This document shows positions 41,528 to 49,041 of a stretch of DNA of 64,000 bases, in pieces. Positions within the stretch are counted from its first letter, which is position 1, and each line of letters begins with the position of its first letter. Below the pieces are notes generated by a model. That model worked only from the letters and a program-made list of their open reading frames with translations, had not been told where the DNA came from and ran no database searches. Source of the DNA: Streptomyces sp. ISL-10 (GTDB lineage: Bacteria > Actinomycetota > Actinomycetes > Streptomycetales > Streptomycetaceae); the NCBI RefSeq assembly GCF_018614575.1, contig NZ_JAGGOJ010000011.1:682001-746000 (forward strand), read 5' to 3'. A program made the position numbers and the translations under genes.

Positions 41528-42808
41528 TCAGGCGGTCTCGCGGACTGAGCGCGCCAGGATGCGCAGGCCCTCGTCCAGTTCCTCGGGGGAGACGGTCAGC
41601 GGCGGCAGGAGCTTCACGACCTCGCTCTCGGGACCCGAGGTCTCCAGGAGCAGTCCGAGTTCGAAGGCACGGGCGCACACCTTGCCGGCGCGGGTCTTGT
41701 CCGCGAACTCCAGGCCCCACACGAGCCCGCGGCCGCGGAAGCCGACGCCCTCGCCGCCCAGTTCGTCGACGACGGCGAGCAGCGCGCGCTCGACCTGCTC
41801 GCCCCGCGCGATGGTCTGCTTCTCCATCTGCCCGTCGGCCCAGTAGGTGCCCAGCGCGGCGGTCGCGGTCACGAACGCCGGGTTGTTGCCCCGGAAGGTG
41901 CCGTTGTGCTCGCCCGGCTCCCAGATGTCCAGCTCCGGCCGGAACAGGCAGAGCGACATGGGCAGTCCGTAGCCGCTGATCGACTTGGACAGCGTGACGA
42001 TGTCCGGGGTGATGCCGGCCTCCTCGAAGGAGAAGAACCCCCCGGTGCGGCCGCAGCCCATCTGGATGTCGTCGACGATCAGCAGCATGTCCTGGCGCTT
42101 GCACAGGTCCGCCAGCGCACGCAGCCACTCGGGACGGGCCACATTGATGCCGCCCTCGCCCTGGACCGTCTCGACGATCACGGCGGCCGGCTTGTTGAGG
42201 CCGGAGCCCTGGTCCTCCAGCAGGCGCTCGAACCAGAGGAAGTCCGGGACCTTGCCGTCGAAGTAGTTGTCGAACGGCATCGGGGTGCCGTGGACCAGCG
42301 GGATGCCGGCGCCGGCGCGCTTGAAGGCGTTGCCCGTGACGGCGAGCGAGCCCAGCGACATGCCGTGGAAGGCGTTGGTGAACGAGACGATCGCCTCGCG
42401 CCCCTTGACCTTGCGGGCCAGCTTCAGCGCGGCCTCGACCGCGTTGGTGCCCGTCGGGCCGGGGAACATGACCTTGTACGGCAGGTCGCGCGGGCGCAGG
42501 ACGACGTTCTCGAACGTCTCCAGGAAGGCGCGCTTCGCGCTCGTCGCCATGTCCAGTCCGTGGGTGATGCCGTCGCGCTCGATGTAGTCGAGCAGCGCCC
42601 GTTTCAGGACGGGGTTGTTGTGCCCGTAGTTGAGCGATCCGGCGCCGGCGAAGAAGTCCAGGTAGGTGTGGCCGTCCTCGTCGTGCAGATAGCTGCCTTG
42701 CGCGCGGTCGAACACGGCGGGCCAGCCGCGGCAGTAGCTGCGCACCTCGGACTCGAGGGTCTGGAAGACGCTCAGGGCGGGCGGGGTGATGGTCACAGCG
42801 GTCTCCAT
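41528..42808 (-). CDS. ectB: Diaminobutyrate-2-oxoglutarate transaminase EctB
   Basis: 426 residues. A PLP class III aminotransferase that makes 2,4-diaminobutyrate from aspartate semialdehyde and glutamate, the first ectoine step. Conserved blocks are VFDRAQGSYLHDEDGHTYLDFFAGAGSLNYGHNNP, GPTGTNAVEAALKLARK, LIVDDIQMGCGRTGGFFSFE and the PLP lysine in VTLSKSISGYGLPM. ATG 42808 is preceded by ectA ending 11 bases away. Confidence 0.97.
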   Translation of the reverse strand: METAVTITPPALSVFQTLESEVRSYCRGWPAVFDRAQGSYLHDEDGHTYLDFFAGAGSLNYGHNNPVLKRALLDYIERDGITHGLDMATSAKRAFLETFENVVLRPRDLPYKVMFPGPTGTNAVEAALKLARKVKGREAIVSFTNAFHGMSLGSLAVTGNAFKRAGAGIPLVHGTPMPFDNYFDGKVPDFLWFERLLEDQGSGLNKPAAVIVETVQGEGGINVARPEWLRALADLCKRQDMLLIVDDIQMGCGRTGGFFSFEEAGITPDIVTLSKSISGYGLPMSLCLFRPELDIWEPGEHNGTFRGNNPAFVTATAALGTYWADGQMEKQTIARGEQVERALLAVVDELGGEGVGFRGRGLVWGLEFADKTRAGKVCARAFELGLLLETSGPESEVVKLLPPLTVSPEELDEGLRILARSVRETA

Positions 42809-42819
42809 GGGGGTGGGGG

Positions 42820-43377
42820 TCAGGCGGCGAGGGGGCCGATGCGGTAGAGCACTTCCGGCTGGTGCGTTCCCTCGGGGAACAGTCCGCCGTCGAAGAGGAC
42901 TTCGCGGCGCAGCGGCGCGTCGTGACGCCGGGCGTAGGAGGTGAACAAGGCGTCGGACGCCGTGTTGTCCGGCGTGATGGTCGTCTCGATCTCACGCACC
43001 CCGCGGCCACTGGTGACCTTGGCCGTCAGGGCATCCAGCAGGACGCCGGCCAGTCCCCGGCCGCGGTGCTCGCGGTCGACGGCGACCTGCCAGACGAGGA
43101 GTGCCTCCGGGCGGTCGGGCCGTACGTAGCCGGTGACGAAGGCGATGGGCTCGCCGCCGGGGCCGCGCGCCACGACAGAGGTGGCCGCGAAGTCGCGACA
43201 CCACAGCAGATAGCTGTACGAGGAGTTGAGGTCCAGGACCTCGGAGTCGCGGGCGATGCGCCAGATCGCGGCTCCGTCCTCCACTCGCGGGGTGTCTATC
43301 TCCAGGAACTCCGGGGAGTCGGCAGAATCGGCGAATCCGTCACGGGCTCGTACAAGGTCTTCCTGTGAGGCGGTCAT
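42820..43377 (-). CDS. ectA: Diaminobutyrate acetyltransferase EctA
   Basis: 185 residues. A GNAT enzyme that acetylates diaminobutyrate at N-gamma. LEIDTPRVEDGAAIWRIARDSEVLDLNSSYSYLLWCRDF and LLVWQVAVDREHRGRGLAGVLLDALTAKV are diagnostic. It heads the ectABCD unit. No ribosome site precedes ATG 43377; TAAATT lies 9 bases upstream and could be a -10, which suggests a leaderless start. The 502-base gap upstream is notably AT-richer than its surroundings. Confidence 0.96.
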   Translation of the reverse strand: MTASQEDLVRARDGFADSADSPEFLEIDTPRVEDGAAIWRIARDSEVLDLNSSYSYLLWCRDFAATSVVARGPGGEPIAFVTGYVRPDRPEALLVWQVAVDREHRGRGLAGVLLDALTAKVTSGRGVREIETTITPDNTASDALFTSYARRHDAPLRREVLFDGGLFPEGTHQPEVLYRIGPLAA

Positions 43378-43496
43378 GCGAATTGAATTTACCGAGCAAA
43401 TTTCGAGATTGCATCGAGCGGAGGGGTTGGGTCCGGACGCTGTCTGTGTTATCGCGCGGGCGCGAGCGGCTCGGCGTGAACCCCTGTGATCGCGCT

Positions 43497-43524
43497 GTTT
43501 TGCCCGTATTTAAGGGGGCAAAAC
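43497..43524. other. AT-rich hairpin upstream of ectA
   Basis: GTTTTGCCC (43497-43505) and GGGCAAAAC (43516-43524) form a perfect 9-bp stem with a 10-base loop. It lies 120 bases upstream of ectA and 356 before the amidohydrolase. It could end incoming transcription or form part of a leader. The remaining gap up to 43879 holds AT-rich tracts but no gene I can support. Confidence 0.6.
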
Positions 43525-43879
43525 AACCTTCCTGTGGAGTCGGTCACATATCCGTAACGACGTTGAACGCGCCCGTGAATCGCTTCGTGAAACCGAGAGG
43601 AATCCATGTGTTTAGGGGCGGAGATCGGGGGCAGCAGAATGCGGGGACCTGTTCACTTGAATTTGCTCCCTGTATTTACGGGCCATGCTATGAATTGTTT
43701 TGCGTCAAAGAGGAGCGGGGAAGGTGCTGCCGACTCTCTCCGGCCGCTCGCCGCGCACGTTCACAGGTCCACCTGCCGGCCGTGCCCCGATCGGTGGCGC
43801 GGGCCCGGCGTCCGGGCCTTCGGCCGAGCCTTCCGAGGCCCCGGGTCACCGCCGTTGTAAGCCTCGTACAGTGCAGGGC

Positions 43880-44965
43880 ATGAGCGATGACACGGTGCTG
43901 CATGTGAAGGGGCGGGTGCTCGTCGGACCCGAGGACGTCCGGGACGAGGTGTGGGTGGTGGACGGCCGCATCACCTACGACCGCCCTCGCGCCGAGGCGG
44001 TCACCGTGCACGGCTGGGCCCTGCCCGGACTCGTCGACGCCCACTGCCATGTGGGGCTCGACCGCCAGGGCCCGGTCGACGAGGCGACCAGCGAGAAGCA
44101 GGCGCTCACCGACCGGGACGCGGGCGCCCTGCTGCTGCGCGACGCCGGGTCTCCCTCGGACACGCGCTGGATCGACGACCGCGAGGACCTGCCGAAGATC
44201 ATCCGGGCAGGCCGCCACATCGCCCGCACCCGCCGCTACATCCGCAACTACGCCCATGAGATCGAGCCCGAGGATCTGGTCGCGTATGTCGGGCACGAGG
44301 CCCGGCGCGGCGACGGCTGGGTCAAGCTCGTCGGCGACTGGATCGACCGGGAGGCCGGTGACCTGACCGCCTGCTGGCCCCGCGACGCGGTGGAGGCGGC
44401 GATCGCGGAGGCGCACCGGCTGGGCGCGCGTGTGACGGCCCACTGCTTCGCCGAGGATTCGCTGCGCGACCTCGTCGAGGCCGGGATCGACTGCATCGAG
44501 CACGCGACGGGACTCACCGAGGACACGATCCCGCTGTTCGCCGAGCGCGGCGTCGCGATCGTCCCGACGCTGGTCAACATCGCCACGTTCCCGGGCCTGG
44601 CGGCGGGCGGCGAGAGCCGGTTCCCGCGCTGGTCCGCCCATATGCGCAGGCTGCACGAGCGCCGCTACGACACCGTGCGTGCGGCCTACGACGCGGGCAT
44701 CCCGGTCTTCGTCGGTACGGACGCGGGCGGCTCGCTGGCGCACGGCCTGGTCGCCGACGAGGTCGCCGAGTTGGTGAAGGCCGGTATTCCACCGGTCCGG
44801 GCGCTGTCGGCCACCACTTGGGGCGCTCGGCAGTGGCTCGGCCGCCCGGCGCTGGAGGAGGGCGCCCCGGCGGACCTGGTGGTCTACGACGAGGACCCGC
44901 GGGCCGATGTCCGGGCGCTCGCCGCGCCGCGGCGGGTGGTGCTGAACGGGCAGGTCGTGGGATGA
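43880..44965 (+). CDS. Amidohydrolase (imidazolonepropionase-like)
   Basis: 361 residues from ATG 43880. A metal-dependent hydrolase with the first-strand ligands in GLVDAHCHVGLDRQG, a conserved Lys in GWVKLVGDWID, His in RVTAHCFAEDS and IEHATGL, and the catalytic Asp in VFVGTDAGGSLAHG. The C-terminal GAPADLVVYDEDPRADVR shows the small beta domain of the D-hopantoinase/prolidase-like group. Substrate unknown. TACAGT 8 bases before the ATG could be a -10 of a leaderless transcript. Confidence 0.9.
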   Translation: MSDDTVLHVKGRVLVGPEDVRDEVWVVDGRITYDRPRAEAVTVHGWALPGLVDAHCHVGLDRQGPVDEATSEKQALTDRDAGALLLRDAGSPSDTRWIDDREDLPKIIRAGRHIARTRRYIRNYAHEIEPEDLVAYVGHEARRGDGWVKLVGDWIDREAGDLTACWPRDAVEAAIAEAHRLGARVTAHCFAEDSLRDLVEAGIDCIEHATGLTEDTIPLFAERGVAIVPTLVNIATFPGLAAGGESRFPRWSAHMRRLHERRYDTVRAAYDAGIPVFVGTDAGGSLAHGLVADEVAELVKAGIPPVRALSATTWGARQWLGRPALEEGAPADLVVYDEDPRADVRALAAPRRVVLNGQVVG

Positions 44966-45351
44966 AACGGTCCTGCCGCCGACAGGTCACCTCGGCCGCC
45001 GACAGGTCACCTCGGCCGGCGGCCGAGGCGCGGCGGCCCGCGTCCGGGCCGTCCCGGGCAGTGTGCTGACCGAGCGTGACCCGGCAGGATCACCCGTCGT
45101 CGAGGCCTTCTTCCGCGCACCCGTCCAGAGGATCGGCGCACGCCCTTCGGCCGTGACGGATGTGGTCAAGGGGAACACCCTTGCCTCAGGAATCGAATAT
45201 TGACGCGGAAACCCCACTTTAGGGTGAAGTCACCTCAGGCACCGGTCAGTTCACTCTTCGTGCGTAAGGATTCGGGGTGTCTTCGTCCCCGCCGCCACGT
45301 GTCCCCGTGGGTGGCGGGCGACGCCATGTCTCTTGTGGGGGTTCCACCACC
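44966..45351. other. 386-base gap with a 20-bp duplication and a possible gene fragment
   Basis: GCCGCCGACAGGTCACCTCG is repeated exactly at 44975-44994 and 44995-45014. From GTG 45063 to TGA 45203 a 46-codon frame (LTERDPAGSPVVEAFFRAPV...VVKGNTLASGIEY) has coding-like GC bias but no ribosome site. It may be the tail of a lost gene. A TTGACG at 45200 could be a promoter element for the next gene. Confidence 0.45.
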
Positions 45352-46296
45352 GTGAACAGCAACACCTTCCGCCTGCCCGCCAGTGTGCCCGCACGCAAGG
45401 CAGCCGCCGCGACAGCCGCCGCCGCACTGGCCGCCGTCCCGCTGGCCTTCGCGGCACCCGCGCACGCCACCGGGGGCGAAGGACGGGCGAACGCGGTTGT
45501 TCTCCGTACCGACCTCGACGTCTCCCTGGTCGACACGGCCGGCGACGTGCCGCTCAAGGCCACGCTCAACGAGGTGCGGGCACCCCGGAGCGCCGAGAAG
45601 ACCACGCTGAGCGTGCAGTTGGACGGCGTCGACAAGGGGCGGCCGTTCCAGGTGTTGCGCGCCGACGTGGCCAACGCGAGGGCCACCGTCGAGGACGGCA
45701 GGGCCGCGGCGTACAGCAATCTCGTGCGGGCACGGGTCCATGTGCCGGGACTGCCCCTGCTGTCGCTCGTCGAGGTCGAGAAGGCCACCTCCGAGGCCGT
45801 GTGCGAAGCGGGCAGGAAGCCCGTCGCCACCTCCAACGTGCTCGGCCACGTCAAGGTGCTCGGCGAGAAGGTGACGCTCAGTGCGTCCGGACCGACCCGT
45901 GTCGAGGTGCCCGGTGTCGGAGAGGTCACGCTCGACCTGTCGACGACGCACACCACGTCCCGCACCGCCGCCGCGACGGCTCTGCGGCTCACGGTGTCGG
46001 TCGACCCTGTTGAGCTCAACGTCGCCGAGGTCACCGGTGAGGTCACCCTCGCCGAAGCCGCCTGCACAGCGCCCGACGCCCCGAAGGAGCCGGTAGACGA
46101 GCCGACGGCGGAACAGCCGTCGAAGGCCCCGGCCAAGAACATCGCGGCGCAGTCCGGGCAGGAGCCCGACGAGAATCTGGCCGAGACCGGCGGCAGTTCC
46201 AGCACCCCGTACATCGCGGGCGGCGCCGGACTGCTGCTGGCCGCCGGTGCCGCCGCGATGGTCCTCACCCGCCGCCGCTCGCGCTCCCAGGACTGA
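45352..46296 (+). CDS. LAETG-anchored secreted protein (sortase substrate)
   Basis: 314 residues from GTG 45352. A signal peptide is clear (basic RLPASVPARK, then AAAATAAAALAAVPLAFAAPAHA). The mature part is a beta-rich domain of unknown fold with paired Cys, followed by a Pro/Glu/Ala linker. The C-terminus carries the sorting signal LAETG (about residues 278-282), a hydrophobic segment (YIAGGAGLLLAAGAAAMVL) and RRRSRSQD. LAXTG is the class E sortase motif of Streptomyces, so the protein should be linked to the cell wall. From memory SCO1860 is such a protein and also lies near ect and cob. Confidence 0.92.
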   Translation: MNSNTFRLPASVPARKAAAATAAAALAAVPLAFAAPAHATGGEGRANAVVLRTDLDVSLVDTAGDVPLKATLNEVRAPRSAEKTTLSVQLDGVDKGRPFQVLRADVANARATVEDGRAAAYSNLVRARVHVPGLPLLSLVEVEKATSEAVCEAGRKPVATSNVLGHVKVLGEKVTLSASGPTRVEVPGVGEVTLDLSTTHTTSRTAAATALRLTVSVDPVELNVAEVTGEVTLAEAACTAPDAPKEPVDEPTAEQPSKAPAKNIAAQSGQEPDENLAETGGSSSTPYIAGGAGLLLAAGAAAMVLTRRRSRSQD

Positions 46297-46308
46297 GCCG
46301 CCCCGTAC

Positions 46309-46338
46309 CGGACGGGCCCTTGCCGGAGGGCCCGTCCG
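46309..46338 (+). terminator. Hairpin after the LAETG gene
   Basis: CGGACGGGCCCT (46309-46320) and AGGGCCCGTCCG (46327-46338) form a perfect 12-bp stem with a 6-base loop, 13 bases after the stop. Confidence 0.85.
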
Positions 46339-46487
46339 CGTGCGCCCGGCGGAGCGGTGCCGAAAGGAGGCCCCGGTCCGCCGCGTCCAGCCAGCCGCCT
46401 CGGTCCGCAGCGTTGCGTAGGCCGGCCTCGGCGTCCGCAGCGTCCAGTCGGCCGACGCCGAGGGGAGGCCCCGGTCCGCCGCGTCCT

Positions 46488-46539
46488 GCAGGCCAACTCA
46501 GCCCGCGCGTCCCGCAGGCCAACTCAGCCCGCGCGTCCC
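46488..46539. repeat. 26-bp tandem duplication in the LAETG/cobC gap
   Basis: A 26-base unit beginning GCAGGCCAACTCAGCCC runs 46488-46513 and 46514-46539 exactly, then GCAGGCCGG starts a third copy. A second motif, GGAGGCCCCGGTCCGCCGCGTCC, occurs near 46368 and again near 46465. The gap 46339-46603 shows no gene. Confidence 0.85.
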
Positions 46540-46603
46540 GCAGGCCGGCATCGGCCCCGGTCCAGCCGGGAGGCCCTCGGCCCACCGGTCCAGCGGGTCG
46601 GCG

Positions 46604-47701
46604 TCAGCCCACCATGACCAGGGCTTGGTCCAGGGCCTGAAGGAAACGATTCGTCGTCGCCCGGTCCCGTACCGCCAGCCGCAGCCAGCCCCCGTCGAGC
46701 CCCGGGAACGTGTCCCCGCGCCGGACGGCGAAGCCCAGCCCCCGCAGCCGCTCCCGCACCTGCGACGCACGGCGGACCCGCACCAGCACGAACGGGCCCT
46801 CGGCGGCCTCCACCACCCGTACCTCGTCGAACTCCGCCAGACCGGCCAGCAGATGCGCACGGTCCGCGGTGATCCGGCGTGCCGCGTCCTCGGCCTCCGC
46901 CAGCGCCGCACTGCCCATGCACGCCTCCGCGGCCACCAGCGCGGGCGTGGACACCGGCCACAGCGGCTGCGCCCGCTCCAGCGCGGCGATCGTCTCCGGC
47001 TCGGCCAGCACATAGCCGATCCGCAGCCCCGCAAGGCCCCACGTCTTGGTGAGGCTGCGCAGCACTACCAGACCGGGTATGTCGGTGCGCCCCGCGAGCG
47101 CCTCCGCCTCGCCGGGCACCGCGTCCATGAACGCCTCGTCCACGACCAGCAGCCGCCCCGGACGCGCCAGTTCGGCGATCCGCGCGGCGGGATGCAGGAC
47201 GGACGTCGGATTGGTCGGGTTGCCGATCACGACCAGGTCCGCCGACTGCGGCACCGCTCCCGGGTCCAGCCGGAAGCCGTCCTCCTCGCGCAGCAGCACC
47301 CGGCCCACCTCGTGGCCCGCGTCCCGCAGCGCCGCCTCCGGTTCCGTGAACTGCGGATGCACCACGACGGGCCTGCGCACCGGCAGTGCCCTCGCGAGCA
47401 GGACGAACGCCTCCGCCGCACCCGCCGTCAGCAGCACCCGCTCCACCGGCAGCCCGTGCCGTGCCGCGACGGCGGCGCGTGCCGCGCGCCCGTCCGGATA
47501 CGCCGCGAGGGAGGCCACGGACGCGGCGACGCGTTCCCGCAGCCATTGCGGAGGCGTGCCGGTGCGGACGTTGACCGCGAGGTCGACCAGATCAGCGCCG
47601 CCGTCGCGGACTTCGGCGTCCCCGTGGTGCCGCAGGTCGTGCGGCCCGCCGGAGGGCTCGGGGTGCTCGGGGTGGCCCCGGTCGTCAGTGCGCGTGAACA
47701 T
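46604..47701 (-). CDS. cobC: CobC-like PLP enzyme, threonine-phosphate decarboxylase type
   Basis: 365 residues from ATG 47701. A fold-type I PLP protein of the CobD/CobC class that makes (R)-1-amino-2-propanol phosphate from threonine phosphate for the B12 nucleotide loop. LAVNVRTGTPPQWL, VLLTAGAAEAFVLLAR, VIGNPTNPTSVLHPA, LVVDEAFMDAVPGE and the PLP lysine in LRSLTKTWGLAGLRIGY are present. The gene has no ribosome site of its own; a 16-codon leader ORF (47735-47685) overlaps its start. It follows the cobE-like gene in the cobalamin block. Confidence 0.88.
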   Translation of the reverse strand: MFTRTDDRGHPEHPEPSGGPHDLRHHGDAEVRDGGADLVDLAVNVRTGTPPQWLRERVAASVASLAAYPDGRAARAAVAARHGLPVERVLLTAGAAEAFVLLARALPVRRPVVVHPQFTEPEAALRDAGHEVGRVLLREEDGFRLDPGAVPQSADLVVIGNPTNPTSVLHPAARIAELARPGRLLVVDEAFMDAVPGEAEALAGRTDIPGLVVLRSLTKTWGLAGLRIGYVLAEPETIAALERAQPLWPVSTPALVAAEACMGSAALAEAEDAARRITADRAHLLAGLAEFDEVRVVEAAEGPFVLVRVRRASQVRERLRGLGFAVRRGDTFPGLDGGWLRLAVRDRATTNRFLQALDQALVMVG

Positions 47702-47735
47702 GGCCGCCGCGCAGCGGTACGGGAAGACTGATCAC
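47685..47735 (-). CDS. Short leader ORF overlapping the cobC start
   Basis: GTG 47735 to TGA 47685 encodes 16 residues ending GGHVHAH. GAGGAG lies about 6 bases before the GTG, while the cobC ATG (47701) inside this ORF has none. Translation of cobC probably depends on ribosomes that end here. The His-rich end could be chance. Confidence 0.5.
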   Translation of the reverse strand: MISLPVPLRGGHVHAH

Positions 47736-47781
47736 AGGGGTCTCCTCGATGTGTGGGGGGTTGAAGAACGCACGACGGTCA

Positions 47782-48222
47782 TCATGTCCCCTGCCGCCGG
47801 ATACCGGCAGATGTCGGAGACGTACGCCGCGGTCGGCGCACGATGGCGCACGTCACACCCGCGGGCCGTCCCACCGGACACGACCGGCGCTTGGGCACCA
47901 GGAGTTCGCCGCCGCCCGCCAGGGCCGCCGCCTCGGCGACCGACGGCGTCCCCACCGCGGCCAGCGCCGCCGCGGACGGTCCGCGGACCGGGACCTCGGC
48001 GAGTCGCGCGGCGGAGTACGTCACCAGGGGAACGCCCAGCCGTCCGGCCGCGCCCACGATCCCCGGTTCGCCGGCCTTGACGTCGAGCGTGGCGACCTCG
48101 ACCACGTCGGCCGCCGCCAGGCCCGCCCCGCGCAGCGCCGCGAGGACGAGTTCCACCACCTCGTCCACCGGGACACCGCGGGACGCACCCAGGCCGACGA
48201 CGAGAGAGGTCGAACGTGTCAT
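47782..48222 (-). CDS. CobE/CbiG C-terminal domain protein
   Basis: 146 residues from ATG 48222; the frame opens at 48273 without homology. The CbiG_C/CobE domain is clear: LVVGLGASRGVPVDEVVELVLAALR, VVEVATLDVKAGEPGIV, GTPSVAEAAALAGGGELLVPKRRS. CbiG opens the delta-lactone of cobalt-precorrin-5A in the anaerobic route. Here only the C-terminal domain exists, as in CobE-like stand-alone proteins, whose role is less clear. The final 25 residues are Arg-rich and unlike the domain. Confidence 0.82.
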   Translation of the reverse strand: MTRSTSLVVGLGASRGVPVDEVVELVLAALRGAGLAAADVVEVATLDVKAGEPGIVGAAGRLGVPLVTYSAARLAEVPVRGPSAAALAAVGTPSVAEAAALAGGGELLVPKRRSCPVGRPAGVTCAIVRRPRRTSPTSAGIRRQGT

Positions 48223-48310
48223 GGAGCACTCCTCGAAGGTCGGGGCGACCGGGTCAATCCGGCGCGGCAGCAATGTGCACGGGGGCGGGTCGATGGGCTA
48301 GCAAGGGCGC

Positions 48311-49030
48311 ATGGCGGTGTTCGTCGCGCTCGGCGCGTTTCTCATGACGCTGTTCGGCGGCTGGATGGCGCACCGCGTCACCGACCGCAGACACCTCGTG
48401 CTGGGCCTCGCGGGCGGCCTCATGCTCGGTGTGGTCGGACTCGACCTTCTGCCCGAGTCGTCCGAGGCGGCGGGCCGGCCGGTGTTCGGCGTACCGCAGG
48501 CGCTGCTGCTGTTCGCCGGCGGCTTCCTCACGGCCCACTGCGTGGAACGGCTGCTGGCCGTACGGCAGGCCGCGCACGGCGGGGAACGCCGCGTACCGCA
48601 GGTGGGCCTGACGGCCGCCGCGGCGATGGTGACCCACAGCCTCATGGACGGCATCGCGCTCGGCGCCGCCTTCCAGGTCGGCGGCGGCATGGGCGCCACC
48701 GTCGCACTCGCCGTCATCACCCACGACTTCGCCGACGGCTTCAACACGTACACGCTCACCAGCCTGTACGGGAACACCCGCCGCAAGGCGGTCGTCATGC
48801 TCGTCGCCGACGCGCTCGCGCCGGTGATCGGCGCGGCGACCACCTTGCTGTTCACTCTTCCTGAGGAACTTCTCGGCAGCTACCTCGGATTCTTCGGCGG
48901 CGCGCTGCTCTACCTCGCGGCCGCCGAGATCCTGCCCGAGGCGCACCACGAACACCCCGCCCGCTCCACGCTGTTGTGCACGATCGGCGGCGTCGGCTTC
49001 ATCTGGCTGGTGGTCGGCCTCGCCGAGTGA
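48311..49030 (+). CDS. ZIP-family metal transporter inside the cob block
   Basis: 239 residues, about eight membrane segments. TM4 and TM5 carry the ZIP metal motifs, HSLMDGIALG and HDFADGFNT. A His-containing HHEHPARS stretch lies near the C-terminus. ZIP proteins move Zn, Fe, Co or Mn into the cytosol. It is the only plus-strand gene in the cobalamin block, between cobE-like and cobB (11 bases from the cobB stop). Cobalt uptake would suit the context, but the metal is not shown by sequence. Confidence 0.9.
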   Translation: MAVFVALGAFLMTLFGGWMAHRVTDRRHLVLGLAGGLMLGVVGLDLLPESSEAAGRPVFGVPQALLLFAGGFLTAHCVERLLAVRQAAHGGERRVPQVGLTAAAAMVTHSLMDGIALGAAFQVGGGMGATVALAVITHDFADGFNTYTLTSLYGNTRRKAVVMLVADALAPVIGAATTLLFTLPEELLGSYLGFFGGALLYLAAAEILPEAHHEHPARSTLLCTIGGVGFIWLVVGLAE

Positions 49031-49041
49031 ACCCTCCCGCG

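Noticed and set aside
43600..43720. Possible riboswitch in the AT-rich ect upstream region
   Set aside because: No conserved aptamer sequence was recognised; only a simple hairpin is supported.
43365..43883. 172-residue plus-strand frame in the ectA upstream gap
   Set aside because: It overlaps the ectA start, has irregular codon bias and no recognisable domain.
45246..46496. 416-residue antisense frame over the LAETG gene
   Set aside because: The sense gene has a signal peptide and sorting signal, so the antisense frame is a shadow.
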